37,802 nt of DNA. Source: Marmoricola sp. GTDB taxonomy: Bacteria > Actinomycetota > Actinomycetes > Propionibacteriales > Nocardioidaceae. The position numbers and the translations under genes were made by a program. The stretch is from positions 1 to 37,802 of the forward strand of contig NZ_JAOPXI010000035.1 in the NCBI RefSeq assembly GCF_025965215.1, in the 5' to 3' direction. Positions 24,585 to 32,901 of this stretch are shown piece by piece. The notes under the pieces were generated by a model. It saw only the letters and a program-made list of their open reading frames with translations. It searched no databases and was not told where the DNA came from. Position 1 is the stretch's first letter. Each line of letters opens with the position of its first letter.

Positions 24585-25636
24585 CTGCCGATCCCCAGGA
24601 GCGCCAGGATGTTGTTGAGGTTCAGCAGCGACGGGCCGAACGCGGAGCAGAAGTCGGTCGGCGCCTGGTTGCACGACGAGTCGATGAGGCCGCCCAGCGG
24701 GGTCAGCACGGTCGGGTCGACCCGGACGCGGAGGCGGCCCTTGTCGTAGATCGCCCCGAGGTTCTGCAGCGTCAGCGGCATCACCCGGAGGATCTCGACC
24801 AGGTCGGTACGCTTGACCAGGAGCTTCTTCATCAGGTCGGTGCTCTGCGTGAGCGCCGAGACGAACTGCTGCCGGTTCTGGTGGGCGAAGTCGGCGACGA
24901 GCTGGACCACGCTGCTCAGCGATTGCAGGGTGGACTGGAAGTTGGTGCGTTCGTCGGCCAGGAGCCTGGTGGCATTGCTGATCTGGGTGATGAAGTCACG
25001 CACCAGCTGCTGGTTGTCCGCGATCGTCCCGGTCAGGCTGTCGAGCGACTGCACGGTCGAGGTGATGTTGCCGCGCTGCCGGGAGATCGAGTTCACGGCG
25101 CCGCCGAGGGACGTGATCGCGGTGTTGAACTCCGCCCCCTTGCCGGCCAGCGCGGTCGATCCGGACCCGAGGATGTTCTTGATCGCGTCCTGGGTCGACT
25201 TCGAGCCTGCGATCCCGGTGGCGAAGGTGTTCAGCGCTGCGAGGACGTCGTCGAAGTCGACCGGGGTCCGGGTCAGCGGCTGGGCGATCACCGCACCGTT
25301 CTGCATCCGCGGTCCCGCGTGGTAGACCGGGGTCAGCTCGACGTACCGGTCGGTGGCGACCGAGCGGGCCACCACGACCGCACCGGCGCCGGCCGGGACC
25401 GGCTGGTCGGCATTGACCTGCATGGTCACGCGGACGGTTGTGCCCTCGGGCGTGATCGAGGTGACCTTGCCGACCGGGACGCCCAGGATGCCGACGTCGT
25501 TGCCGACGAACAGGCCCGCGGAGTCCGACATCATCGCGGTGATGGTGATCGTGTTCTTCCCGATCACCGGAATCGTGCAGCTGGTCAAACCCAGGACGAG
25601 GGCCACGAGCAGCGAGAGTCCGAGCAGGCGTCTCAC
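24581..25636 (-). CDS. mceD: MCE family protein, MceD position, predicted lipoprotein
   Basis: A 351-residue protein. The start VRRLLGLSLLVALVLGLTSC is a lipoprotein signal peptide ending in an LTSC lipobox (Cys20). The MCE domain (about 28-110) contains AGLFVGNDVGILGVPVGKV. A helical tail follows, rich in Gln/Ser, with a Cys pair near the C-terminus (SSCNQAPTDFCSAF). It is fourth of the six MCE genes. In the M. tuberculosis operons the lipoprotein is the fifth; here D and E both carry lipoboxes. GTG 25636 overlaps the stop of mceC (GTGA). Confidence 0.88.
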   Translation of the reverse strand: MRRLLGLSLLVALVLGLTSCTIPVIGKNTITITAMMSDSAGLFVGNDVGILGVPVGKVTSITPEGTTVRVTMQVNADQPVPAGAGAVVVARSVATDRYVELTPVYHAGPRMQNGAVIAQPLTRTPVDFDDVLAALNTFATGIAGSKSTQDAIKNILGSGSTALAGKGAEFNTAITSLGGAVNSISRQRGNITSTVQSLDSLTGTIADNQQLVRDFITQISNATRLLADERTNFQSTLQSLSSVVQLVADFAHQNRQQFVSALTQSTDLMKKLLVKRTDLVEILRVMPLTLQNLGAIYDKGRLRVRVDPTVLTPLGGLIDSSCNQAPTDFCSAFGPSLLNLNNILALLGIGR

Positions 25637-26604
25637 GGGCAGCCTCCTGTCCGGCAGGCGAGGTCGTCCGGCGGGATTGCCGGGGACTTGAGCCACAGGT
25701 CGCCCCAGGGACCGTTGCCGGTCGCGTTGGCCAGGTAGCGCACGGTCGGCGCCATCTGGTCCAGGACGCTCTTCAGTGTCGCGTCCTGGGAGCGCAGTGT
25801 GGTCAGGACGACGTTGAGCTCGCGGAGCGCCGGCGCCATGTCCGACTTGGTCGAGGAGACGATCGCGGCCAGGTTGCTGGCCAGCGTCGTGGTCTCGGTC
25901 AACAGCGTGTGGATGGCTGCGCGACGCGAGTTGATCTCGGCCAGGACCAGGTTGCCGTCGCGCATCAGGACGACGATGTCGCCACTGCTCGCCGACAGCT
26001 GGTTGGTCACGCTCCGGGCCGCCGCGATCAGGTCACCGGTCTGCCCGCTGCGCTTCTGGACCGCTTCGGCGAGCCGGGCGACGCCGGTGAGCGCCGGCCC
26101 GATGTTCTGGCTGGTCGCCGTCAGGGTCTTGCTGGTCTCGGTGAGCGCCTTCGCCAGCAGGACCGGGTCCAGCTTCTGCAGGTTGCCGGTGCCCTTCTCG
26201 AGCACGTCCTGCAGGTTGTACGGCACGGACGTGCGTGCGAGCGGGATCGTGTCGAGCGAGCCGCTGCCCGAAGGATCGACCGCGAGGTAGTGGGTGCCCA
26301 GGAGGGTGGCCACCTTGACCGCCGCCGTGGTCGACGTACCGAGGCGTAGGTTGCTGCTCACCGTGAAGCCGACGCGGACCGTGTCGCCGTCGAGCGCGAT
26401 CGACGTGACCTTGCCTGTCGGTACGCCGTGGATCTCGACGTCCTCGCCGACGCGCAGCCCGGCCGTCTGCGCGAGGATCGCGTGGTACTCGGTCTTGCCG
26501 AAGGACACGAAGGTCACGACCAGGACCAGGCCGGCGACGAGTGCTCCGACGGCCATGGCGACCAGTCCAACCCGGAACGGGTCGCGGTCTGCGAGCGGCT
26601 TCAT
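25633..26604 (-). CDS. mceC: MCE family protein, MceC-type
   Basis: A 323-residue protein with basic N-terminus, TM at about 11-33, MCE domain at about 38-115 (AILAQTAGLRVGEDVEIHGVPTGKV...LLGTHYLAVDPSGSG), and a helical region thereafter. It ends in a Cys-containing tail (ACRTGGCP) that may form a disulphide. ATG 26604 overlaps the mceB stop (ATGA), which fixes the start although the frame remains open far upstream. Third MCE gene of the operon. Confidence 0.9.
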   Translation of the reverse strand: MKPLADRDPFRVGLVAMAVGALVAGLVLVVTFVSFGKTEYHAILAQTAGLRVGEDVEIHGVPTGKVTSIALDGDTVRVGFTVSSNLRLGTSTTAAVKVATLLGTHYLAVDPSGSGSLDTIPLARTSVPYNLQDVLEKGTGNLQKLDPVLLAKALTETSKTLTATSQNIGPALTGVARLAEAVQKRSGQTGDLIAAARSVTNQLSASSGDIVVLMRDGNLVLAEINSRRAAIHTLLTETTTLASNLAAIVSSTKSDMAPALRELNVVLTTLRSQDATLKSVLDQMAPTVRYLANATGNGPWGDLWLKSPAIPPDDLACRTGGCP

Positions 26605-27617
26605 CGGCACACCTTCGACCACGGACCGTTGTCGCTGCCGTTGAGGTTGAGCTTGGCCGGCCCGACCTGCACGATCACCGAGCACAGGTAGATGTTGACC
26701 GCGTTCTGGTACGAGCCGGCGCGGCCGAGCGCGGCCAGCGTCGTGCCGAACGACCGGATCGCATCCACGAAGCCCCGCTTGTTGGCCACGAACAGGTCCA
26801 TCACCTGGCGGAAGTTCTTCACGGCCTGAATGGTCGGGACCTTGATGTCGGTCAGCAGCGAGGACGTCGAGCCGATCAGCTGGCTGACGCCGTCGATGGA
26901 CGCGCCGATCGAGGCCCGGTCGGTGGCCAGACCTGTCATCAGGTTCCTCAGCTCGACCACCGTGGAGCGCAGTTCGCTGCCCTGCCCGGCGATGTCGACC
27001 ACGACCGGTGTCAGGTTCGTCAGCACCTGGCCGACGAGCTGGTCGCGGTCGGCCAGGAAGTTGGTGATGTGGGCCGTCTGCTGGAGCAGCTGCTCGACGG
27101 TTCCGCCCTCCCCCTGCAGCACCTTGATCAGCGACGTCGCGAGTGCGTTGACGTCGTCGGGCCGGAGCGCCTCGAAGAGCGGCCGGAAGCCGTTGAGCAG
27201 CTCGGTGAGGTCGAAGCCCGGGCTGGTCATCGCGAGCGGGATCGTGGATCCGGACCGCAGCGGAGCCCCCCGCCTGCCGGTCTGGACGAGCGCGAGGTAC
27301 CGCTGGCCGAGCAGGTTCTGGTAGCGCATCACGATCTTGGTGGTGTCCAGGATCGGTTGCGACTTGAGGAGGTCGAAGGAGACCTCGGCACCTTGCTGGG
27401 TGATCGTGATGCCCGAGACTCGGCCCACCCGTACGCCGGCCACCCGCATGTCGTCGCCGGCACGCAGGCCGGCGACGTCGGTGAACTCGGCCTTGAAGCT
27501 CTCGGTGCTGCCACTCAGCCCGTTGAGCATCGTGTTGACAAGCACCAGGCCCAGCAGCCCGGACGCCAGGGCGAAGATCGTGAACTTGACGACGATGGAA
27601 CCGAAGCCCTTGATCAT
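26601..27617 (-). CDS. mceB: MCE family protein, MceB-type
   Basis: A 338-residue protein with N-terminal TM (about 8-28), MCE domain (about 40-120: FTDVAGLRAGDDMRVAGVRVGRVSGI ... LLGQRYLAL), then helical segments and a C-terminal region with two Cys (YLCSVIV and KVCR). ATG 27617 overlaps the mceA stop by 4 bases. It is the second MCE subunit, expected at the cytoplasmic membrane with the domain outside. Confidence 0.92.
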   Translation of the reverse strand: MIKGFGSIVVKFTIFALASGLLGLVLVNTMLNGLSGSTESFKAEFTDVAGLRAGDDMRVAGVRVGRVSGITITQQGAEVSFDLLKSQPILDTTKIVMRYQNLLGQRYLALVQTGRRGAPLRSGSTIPLAMTSPGFDLTELLNGFRPLFEALRPDDVNALATSLIKVLQGEGGTVEQLLQQTAHITNFLADRDQLVGQVLTNLTPVVVDIAGQGSELRSTVVELRNLMTGLATDRASIGASIDGVSQLIGSTSSLLTDIKVPTIQAVKNFRQVMDLFVANKRGFVDAIRSFGTTLAALGRAGSYQNAVNIYLCSVIVQVGPAKLNLNGSDNGPWSKVCR

Positions 27618-28717
27618 CGGGCACCTCCGCTCGAACCATCGAGCATCGCACTGACACCGACCCGGCTCGCGCCGGTGCAGTTGTCGCCGCGGGCCACCCC
27701 GAACCGGGGGCAGCTGGCCGAGGTGTAGTACGGCGGAATGCCGAGGATGAACGAGGTCGCTGCCTCGAGGAAGCCGTGGTGCACGATCGTGCTGAGCTTC
27801 GCGTTCAGCATCCTGTTGGTCATGATCGAACCGGTGATCCCCAGGTGCCTGTTCGTGTAGACGACGTCGAGCAGCGTCGCAGAGTTGTCGATGAAGCGGA
27901 TCAGGTCCGCCGAGTTCGCCGACACGAACGCATTGGCCTGGGCGGTCAGTGCCGTGCCGCCGCTGATGATCGTCGCGATCGAGGCCTTCTCGTCCACGAT
28001 CGTCCGGGCCGCGACGAGCGCATCGTTGGTGGCCTGGAGCAGGTCGGGAGCGACCTCCTGAGCGAGCTGGAGGTTCGTGACCAGCGAGTGCAGGTCCGCC
28101 CGCACGGCGGGCATCCGCGGGTTGAGCCGCGCCAGGTAGGAGTTCGCCAGGTCGATCGTGTCGCCGAGCTGCTGCCCTCGCCCGTCGAGGGCCTGCGCCG
28201 CCGAGCCGATCGCCGAGGCGAGCTGGGCCGGCCCGACGGCCTTGACCAGGTTGTCGATGTCATCGAGGGCCTGCTGGAGCTCCAAGGTGCCCTGCCTGCT
28301 GTCCGCCGGTACGACGGCGCCGGCACGGAGCGAGGAGGTCGAGGAGGCCCCCGGCGTGGTCAGGTCGACGAACGACGTACCGAACACCGTGGCCGGCAGG
28401 ATCCGCGCGACGACGTTCGACGGGATCATCTTCAGCTTGTCGCCCGGGATCGACATCTGCACCCGGACGCCGCCGTCCGGGCCGCGTCCGATGCTCGTGA
28501 CCGTGCCAACGATGACACCGCGGACCTTGACGTCGGCGCTCTTGCCGAGCGATCCGCCGGCGTCGGCTAGCTGCGCCGAGACGTGTTCCGGGCCGCCGAA
28601 CGTGCCGGAGGAGCGCATGAACAGCAGGCCGAGCGCGATGCCGATCACGACCACCATCCCGACTCCGCGCAGTGCGTAGTCGGAGCGCTTGAGGTCCTTG
28701 CGCACTGGTGCTGCCAT
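27614..28717 (-). CDS. mceA: MCE family protein, MceA-type
   Basis: A 367-residue protein with a TM at about 17-35 and MCE domain at about 44-120 (SLGKSADVKVRGVIVGTVTSI ... VFGTSFVDL). A long helical region follows, with a C-terminal domain containing two Cys (SCPRFGVARGDNC). First MCE gene of the operon. The ATG at 28717 lies 8 bases after the yrbEB stop, the only junction in the operon without a 4-nt overlap. Confidence 0.92.
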   Translation of the reverse strand: MAAPVRKDLKRSDYALRGVGMVVVIGIALGLLFMRSSGTFGGPEHVSAQLADAGGSLGKSADVKVRGVIVGTVTSIGRGPDGGVRVQMSIPGDKLKMIPSNVVARILPATVFGTSFVDLTTPGASSTSSLRAGAVVPADSRQGTLELQQALDDIDNLVKAVGPAQLASAIGSAAQALDGRGQQLGDTIDLANSYLARLNPRMPAVRADLHSLVTNLQLAQEVAPDLLQATNDALVAARTIVDEKASIATIISGGTALTAQANAFVSANSADLIRFIDNSATLLDVVYTNRHLGITGSIMTNRMLNAKLSTIVHHGFLEAATSFILGIPPYYTSASCPRFGVARGDNCTGASRVGVSAMLDGSSGGAR

Positions 28718-28725
28718 CTAGCCCG

Positions 28726-29592
28726 TCACCCCGAGACCCGGAAGCCGGAGTTGCCGCCCCAGAACAGCAGCGTCATGACCATGTCCAGGAGGACCACGAG
28801 CACGATGCTGGCCCGGATCGCGCGCCCGGTGGCCTCGCCGACCGACTGCGGACCGCCTGAGGCACGCATGCCGTACCAGCAGTGCACCAGGGTCACCGCG
28901 GTGGCGAAGACCAGGATCTTGATGACCGAGAAGAACACGTCGCGGCCCTGGATGAAGGTGGAGAAGTAGTGGTCGTACTGGCCGGGCGACTGGTGGAAGA
29001 TCACCACGACCGAGAACGCGGAGGCCATGTACGAGCCGATCAGGCCGATCAGGTACAGCGGCAGGATCGCGATGCCGGTGGCGATCACCCGGGTGGTGAC
29101 CAGGTAGCGCATCGGCTGGACTGCCATCACCTCGAGCGCGTCGACCTCCTCGGAGATCTTCATCGAGCCGAGCTGGGCGGTGAAGCGGCAGCCGACCTGC
29201 GAGGCCAGCGCGAGGGCGGCGATCAGCGGAGCGAGCTCGCGGGTGTTGGCACTGGCCGAGATGAAGCCGGTGAGCGGAGCGAGACCGACGATCTCCAGGC
29301 CGCTGAAGCCCTCGATGCCCAGGGACGTCCCGGCCGAGAGCGCCAGCAGGACCATCACGCCGATGGTGCCGCCGCCGACGATGATGGCGCCGCTGCCCCA
29401 GGCGATGTCCTTGAGCTGGCGCAGGACTTCGCGGTGGTAGAGCCGGATCGTGGCGAAGATCGAGAGGATCGTCTGGGCCACGAAGGTCGCGAAGTCGCCC
29501 AGCTGGGCCAGGGTCTCCACGACGCGGTCCACCGCGTCGACCACGTGGTCGGCAATGGTCGGACGCGGAGTCGGATCCTCGAGCGCCGTCAT
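28726..29592 (-). CDS. yrbEB: YrbE/MlaE-type permease, second subunit
   Basis: A 288-residue integral membrane protein with about five or six TM helices and the signature SEEVDALEVMAVQP (about 147-160) found in MlaE/YrbE permeases where they contact the ATPase. It forms the membrane core of the Mce lipid importer with its partner YrbEA. The cognate ATPase (MceG/Mkl in mycobacteria) is usually encoded elsewhere and is absent here. ATG 29592 overlaps the yrbEA stop (ATGA). Confidence 0.93.
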   Translation of the reverse strand: MTALEDPTPRPTIADHVVDAVDRVVETLAQLGDFATFVAQTILSIFATIRLYHREVLRQLKDIAWGSGAIIVGGGTIGVMVLLALSAGTSLGIEGFSGLEIVGLAPLTGFISASANTRELAPLIAALALASQVGCRFTAQLGSMKISEEVDALEVMAVQPMRYLVTTRVIATGIAILPLYLIGLIGSYMASAFSVVVIFHQSPGQYDHYFSTFIQGRDVFFSVIKILVFATAVTLVHCWYGMRASGGPQSVGEATGRAIRASIVLVVLLDMVMTLLFWGGNSGFRVSG

Positions 29593-30452
29593 GCGAGCCC
29601 CTGCGGGAAGATCATCACGTACGCCTGCGTGATGGCGACGTTGGCGACGGCCAGCAGGATCACGCTCAGCACCACTGCCTGGTTCACGGCGTCGGCGACA
29701 CCCTTGGGTCCGCCGGAGGCGCCGAGACCCTTGTGCGAGGCGACGATCGTCGCGATGAAGCCGAAGACCAGGGCCTTGAACTCGGCGAGGACGAAGTCCT
29801 GCGGGCGCGAGAAGCTGACGAAGGAGTCCAGATAGGCACCCGAGGAGATGCTGCCGCCGCCGACGTTCATGATGAACGCCGTGATCATCGCGGTCATCGC
29901 GACGATCACGGTGAGCAGCAGGGCGACGACCAGTGCGGCCAGGATCCGCGGCGCGACCAGCCGCTGGATCGGCGAGATGCCCATGACCTTGAGCGCGTCG
30001 ATCTCCTCACGGACCGTACGTGCTCCGAGATCGGAGCAGATCGCCGACCCGACTGCCCCGGCGATCATCAGTGAGGTCACGAGCGGCGCGCCCTGGCGCA
30101 GGACGCCGATGCCGTTGACGGCACCGCTGAACGAGGTTGCACCGATCTGGTTGGCGACCGCACCGATCTGGACGGAGGTGATCACGCCGAACGGGATCGC
30201 GACCAGGATCGTCGGGAGCAGGCTGACCCGCGTCATGAACCAGGCCTGGAGCATGAACTCGGTCCAGGAGAACCGCCGGGCGAGGATGTCCTTGACGATG
30301 AACAGCACGGCTTCGGTAGCCAGCAGCACGATGTTCCCGCTGGTGACGATGCCGGCCCGGAACCGGTCGATCAGCGATTCGAACCCGGCACGACCCGCGA
30401 CGGCCAAGGAGCTCAACGGTTCCTCCCGGTCTGCAGTCGTGGTCGCGTGCAC
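29589..30452 (-). CDS. yrbEA: YrbE/MlaE-type permease, first subunit
   Basis: A 287-residue permease with about six TM helices and the coupling signature VREEIDALKVMGISP (about 147-161). First gene of the mce operon. The start is GTG 30452; the preceding ribosome-binding site is weak and a slightly later start cannot be excluded. It is separated from the SCP2-like gene upstream by 91 bases, which may hold the operon promoter. Forms the transport channel base with YrbEB (family knowledge). Confidence 0.93.
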   Translation of the reverse strand: MHATTTADREEPLSSLAVAGRAGFESLIDRFRAGIVTSGNIVLLATEAVLFIVKDILARRFSWTEFMLQAWFMTRVSLLPTILVAIPFGVITSVQIGAVANQIGATSFSGAVNGIGVLRQGAPLVTSLMIAGAVGSAICSDLGARTVREEIDALKVMGISPIQRLVAPRILAALVVALLLTVIVAMTAMITAFIMNVGGGSISSGAYLDSFVSFSRPQDFVLAEFKALVFGFIATIVASHKGLGASGGPKGVADAVNQAVVLSVILLAVANVAITQAYVMIFPQGLA

Positions 30453-30543
30453 CCTGCGTCACGCCCACTCTGCGCAGGAGTTAGGCAGGTCACATCTTCG
30501 TTGCAGCGGAACTGTGCCAGTGAAACTGTCATAAAGGCAAGCC

Positions 30544-31401
30544 TCAGCTTCCCGGAATCCGCATGACGGCGTTGAAGCCGAGAGCCTTGATCACCGGGCC
30601 GTGCACCCGGATCTGGCCCGAGAGCACTCCGCGCACGGGATTGAGGTGCCCGAGCACCAGACGCAGGAACTCGTGGCCCTCCAGAAGCAGGGTCGCGTCG
30701 ACAGGCTCGTCGCCCGAGGCATCCGCGATCACGGTGCACTCCCCCGCGTCGATCCGTACGACGTACCGGTCGATGCCGCCGTCGGACCGGCCGCCGATCG
30801 AGAACCCGATCCCCACCCGGGTCCGCCGGGCCTTCTCCGGGACCAGGAACTCGGGGAACCGGCCGAACACCTCGGTGAGCACGAGCCGACGGAAGCCGCC
30901 GGCCATCACTGCGGCAAGGTGCTCGATCGGCACGCCGGAGATCGCAGCCGAGACAGCGTCGGGATCCAGGGCGGCCGGGTCGATCAGCGGCCGGGTCGAA
31001 CCCGGAGCCCGCACGGCGCGACCGAGCTCCAGCACCCAGGCCTCGTCGCCGATGACGTCCAGGACCCCGGCCAGGTATAGCAACGCCCCATCGGCCTGAC
31101 CTGTCACGAGCCGGACCACGTCGACCAGCCCGAGGCTCACCACCGCCCGCGGTTCGGCCGCCTCGTCGAGCCGGACCGCGGCCGAATGGAATCTGATCGT
31201 CCACGACTCCACGTCGCCGGCTGCCAGCTCCACGTCGAGCCGGACTACACCAGTCGGGCCACTCCATGGACAGGTACGTGCCAGGGCGTCGACCATCGCG
31301 CCGATCGCCGCACGACGCTCGGCGCGGTCGGCGAAAAGGGCGCAGATCCGGGCGTCGTCAGTCGCAGCCAGCCGCTCGAGGTCCCAGGCAAGCTGCACCA
31401 C
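30544..31401 (-). CDS. SCP2-like sterol/lipid-carrier domain protein
   Basis: A 285-residue soluble protein with an SCP2-type fold appearing twice: a first half ending in the VVSLGLVDVVRLVTGQADGAL...LAGVLDVIGD stretch (about 90-125) and a second half (about 200-283) with TLLLEGHEFLRLVLGHLNPVRGVLSGQIRVHG. SCP2 domains bind sterols and acyl lipids. GTG 31401 was chosen because GAGGAG lies six bases before it; the earlier open frame (to 31539) has no coding character. It is directly upstream of the mce operon and on the same strand, so co-regulation is plausible. A role handing imported lipid to cytoplasmic enzymes is inferred. Confidence 0.82.
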   Translation of the reverse strand: MVQLAWDLERLAATDDARICALFADRAERRAAIGAMVDALARTCPWSGPTGVVRLDVELAAGDVESWTIRFHSAAVRLDEAAEPRAVVSLGLVDVVRLVTGQADGALLYLAGVLDVIGDEAWVLELGRAVRAPGSTRPLIDPAALDPDAVSAAISGVPIEHLAAVMAGGFRRLVLTEVFGRFPEFLVPEKARRTRVGIGFSIGGRSDGGIDRYVVRIDAGECTVIADASGDEPVDATLLLEGHEFLRLVLGHLNPVRGVLSGQIRVHGPVIKALGFNAVMRIPGS

Positions 31402-31434
31402 GCACGACTCCTCTCGACCTGACGGGACCGGGGC

Positions 31435-31523
31435 AGGGTCCAAGATGTAACGGAGACTGTCACAGCGGTTTACAGAACGGAAGACATCGCTCTGAATTTT
31501 TACCGGCGCGTCTCTTGGACCCT
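31435..31523. promoter_or_regulatory. Divergent control region with inverted repeats
   Basis: An 11-bp sequence, AGGGTCCAAGA (31435-31445), recurs inverted as TCTTGGACCCT (31513-31523). The right copy overlaps the -35 of the plus-strand promoter candidate. Between them lies a second imperfect dyad: TGTAA (31446-31450), CTGTCACAG (31457-31465), TTACA (31470-31474). The region separates the SCP2-like gene from the exported protein, suggesting one regulator for both. Confidence 0.45.
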
Positions 31524-31542
31524 CGTTCTGCCGTGACATACT
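31515..31542 (+). promoter_or_regulatory. Sigma-70-type promoter candidate
   Basis: TTGGAC (31515-31520) and CATACT (31537-31542), spaced by 16 bases, upstream of the exported protein starting at 31605. The -10 matches four of six consensus positions. Confidence 0.4.
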
Positions 31543-31604
31543 CGTGTCTCCCCTCCCTACGGGTCGTCTCGGCGAGCCCGTCTCCTATTTTCTGGAGGTG
31601 CCTT

Positions 31605-32894
31605 GTGCGCCGACTTCTCTCCTCCGCATGTGCCACCGCGCTCCTGGCGACGGCCACCCTCGTCGCCGGCATCGGACCGGTAGCCGCCGACACGCAGGTC
31701 TGGACCTACTCCGGCACGTCCGGCGGCACCCAGATCAACGCCCTGGGCACCACGATCAGCTCCGGCATGACCGCCGCCTCGAACCTGAGCGACACCGTGA
31801 TCCCGAACTCGGCCTCGTCCGGTGTCGCGGGTGTCCATGTCGCGGGCCTCCTCGACGTCGGTGCGGTCACGACCGGCGAGCAGGCCACCGCGTTCGGTAC
31901 CGGCGTGAAGATCACCGCCGGGTCCAAGATCGCCGGCATCAGCCTGCTCGGCGGAGCGATCAAGGTCGACGCGATCCAGAGCACCTCCTACGCCACCGCG
32001 ACCGGGTCCACGACCAGCGTCGCGCTCGACGGCGGTACGACGACGACGTTCCTCAACCTCTCGATCGGCGGCAAGGCCTACCCGGTGAACATCCCGGCGA
32101 ACACGAAGATCACGATCCCCGGCCTGGCCGACATCGTGATCAACGAGTCCCAGGTCGACAAGTCCATCCCGGGCAAGACCGTCCGCACGATGGGCACCGC
32201 CCTGCACATCACGCTGCTCAAGGGGCAGGGCAGTGCCCCGGCCGGTGCCGAGATCAGGCTCAACCCGACCCAGGCGCTGATCGTCCCGACCGGCAAGAGC
32301 GATGCCCTTCCGGTCGGCGGCTTCGCCTACGGAACCTTCGCGGGCGTCTACGCGGGCGACTCGGTCTCGGTGCTGGCGCAGCCGACCGGCATGCTGAGCC
32401 TGCCGTCGACGGGCACCGGCGGAGTGCCGTACAGCAACACGATCGCGGGCGTGAACATCCCGCAGGTCGCCACCGTGAACGCCGTGACCACCACGGTCAG
32501 CGCGAACACCGTGCCCGGCCTGGCCGACGTGTCCACCGGCGCCCAGCTGGCGAAGATCAACCTGCTCGGTGGCCTGATCACCGCCGATGCGGTGGGCGTC
32601 ACGGCCGCGGTGCACCACGACAACGGCGGCTTGCCCTCCAGCGACACAGCGACGGCGAAGATGACCTTCGTCAACCTGGTGATCGCCGGGAGACAGATCC
32701 CGATCAACGTCGCTCCGAACACGCAGATCTACCTGTTCGGAATCGGCCAGGTCTACATCAACCAGCAGCTCACCCAGCACGGCTACTCGGCGATCGTGGG
32801 CCTGCGGATCACGCTGTCTACCGCGGAGTTCGGTCTGCCTGCGGGCGCCGACATCCAGGTCGCCGTCGCGAGCTCCTACATCTTCGGGAGCTGA
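31605..32894 (+). CDS. Exported choice-of-anchor P family protein
   Basis: A 429-residue secreted protein: basic start, hydrophobic core and AA|D cleavage near residue 28, no C-terminal anchor. The mature part is two similar repeats (about 70-230 and 280-425). Each has a VT-rich strand, a K-I-x-x-I/L-LLGG(A/L)I step, a (F)VNL-I-G(R/K)-PVNI/PINV stretch, then a P-N-T-x-I x (I/L)PG-type turn with ADIVIN or GQVYIN. This agrees with the 'choice-of-anchor P' family I recall from actinobacteria; the function is not known. GTG 31605 has GGAGG six bases upstream. Divergent from the SCP2-like gene and next to the mce operon, which suggests a cell-surface role in lipid handling, by inference. Confidence 0.8.
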   Translation: MRRLLSSACATALLATATLVAGIGPVAADTQVWTYSGTSGGTQINALGTTISSGMTAASNLSDTVIPNSASSGVAGVHVAGLLDVGAVTTGEQATAFGTGVKITAGSKIAGISLLGGAIKVDAIQSTSYATATGSTTSVALDGGTTTTFLNLSIGGKAYPVNIPANTKITIPGLADIVINESQVDKSIPGKTVRTMGTALHITLLKGQGSAPAGAEIRLNPTQALIVPTGKSDALPVGGFAYGTFAGVYAGDSVSVLAQPTGMLSLPSTGTGGVPYSNTIAGVNIPQVATVNAVTTTVSANTVPGLADVSTGAQLAKINLLGGLITADAVGVTAAVHHDNGGLPSSDTATAKMTFVNLVIAGRQIPINVAPNTQIYLFGIGQVYINQQLTQHGYSAIVGLRITLSTAEFGLPAGADIQVAVASSYIFGS

Positions 32895-32901
32895 GCACCG
32901 G

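Noticed and set aside
30374-30390. GATTCGAACCCGG, resembling a minus-strand or plus-strand tRNA arm
   Set aside because: It lies within the N-terminal coding part of yrbEA and has no matching cloverleaf.
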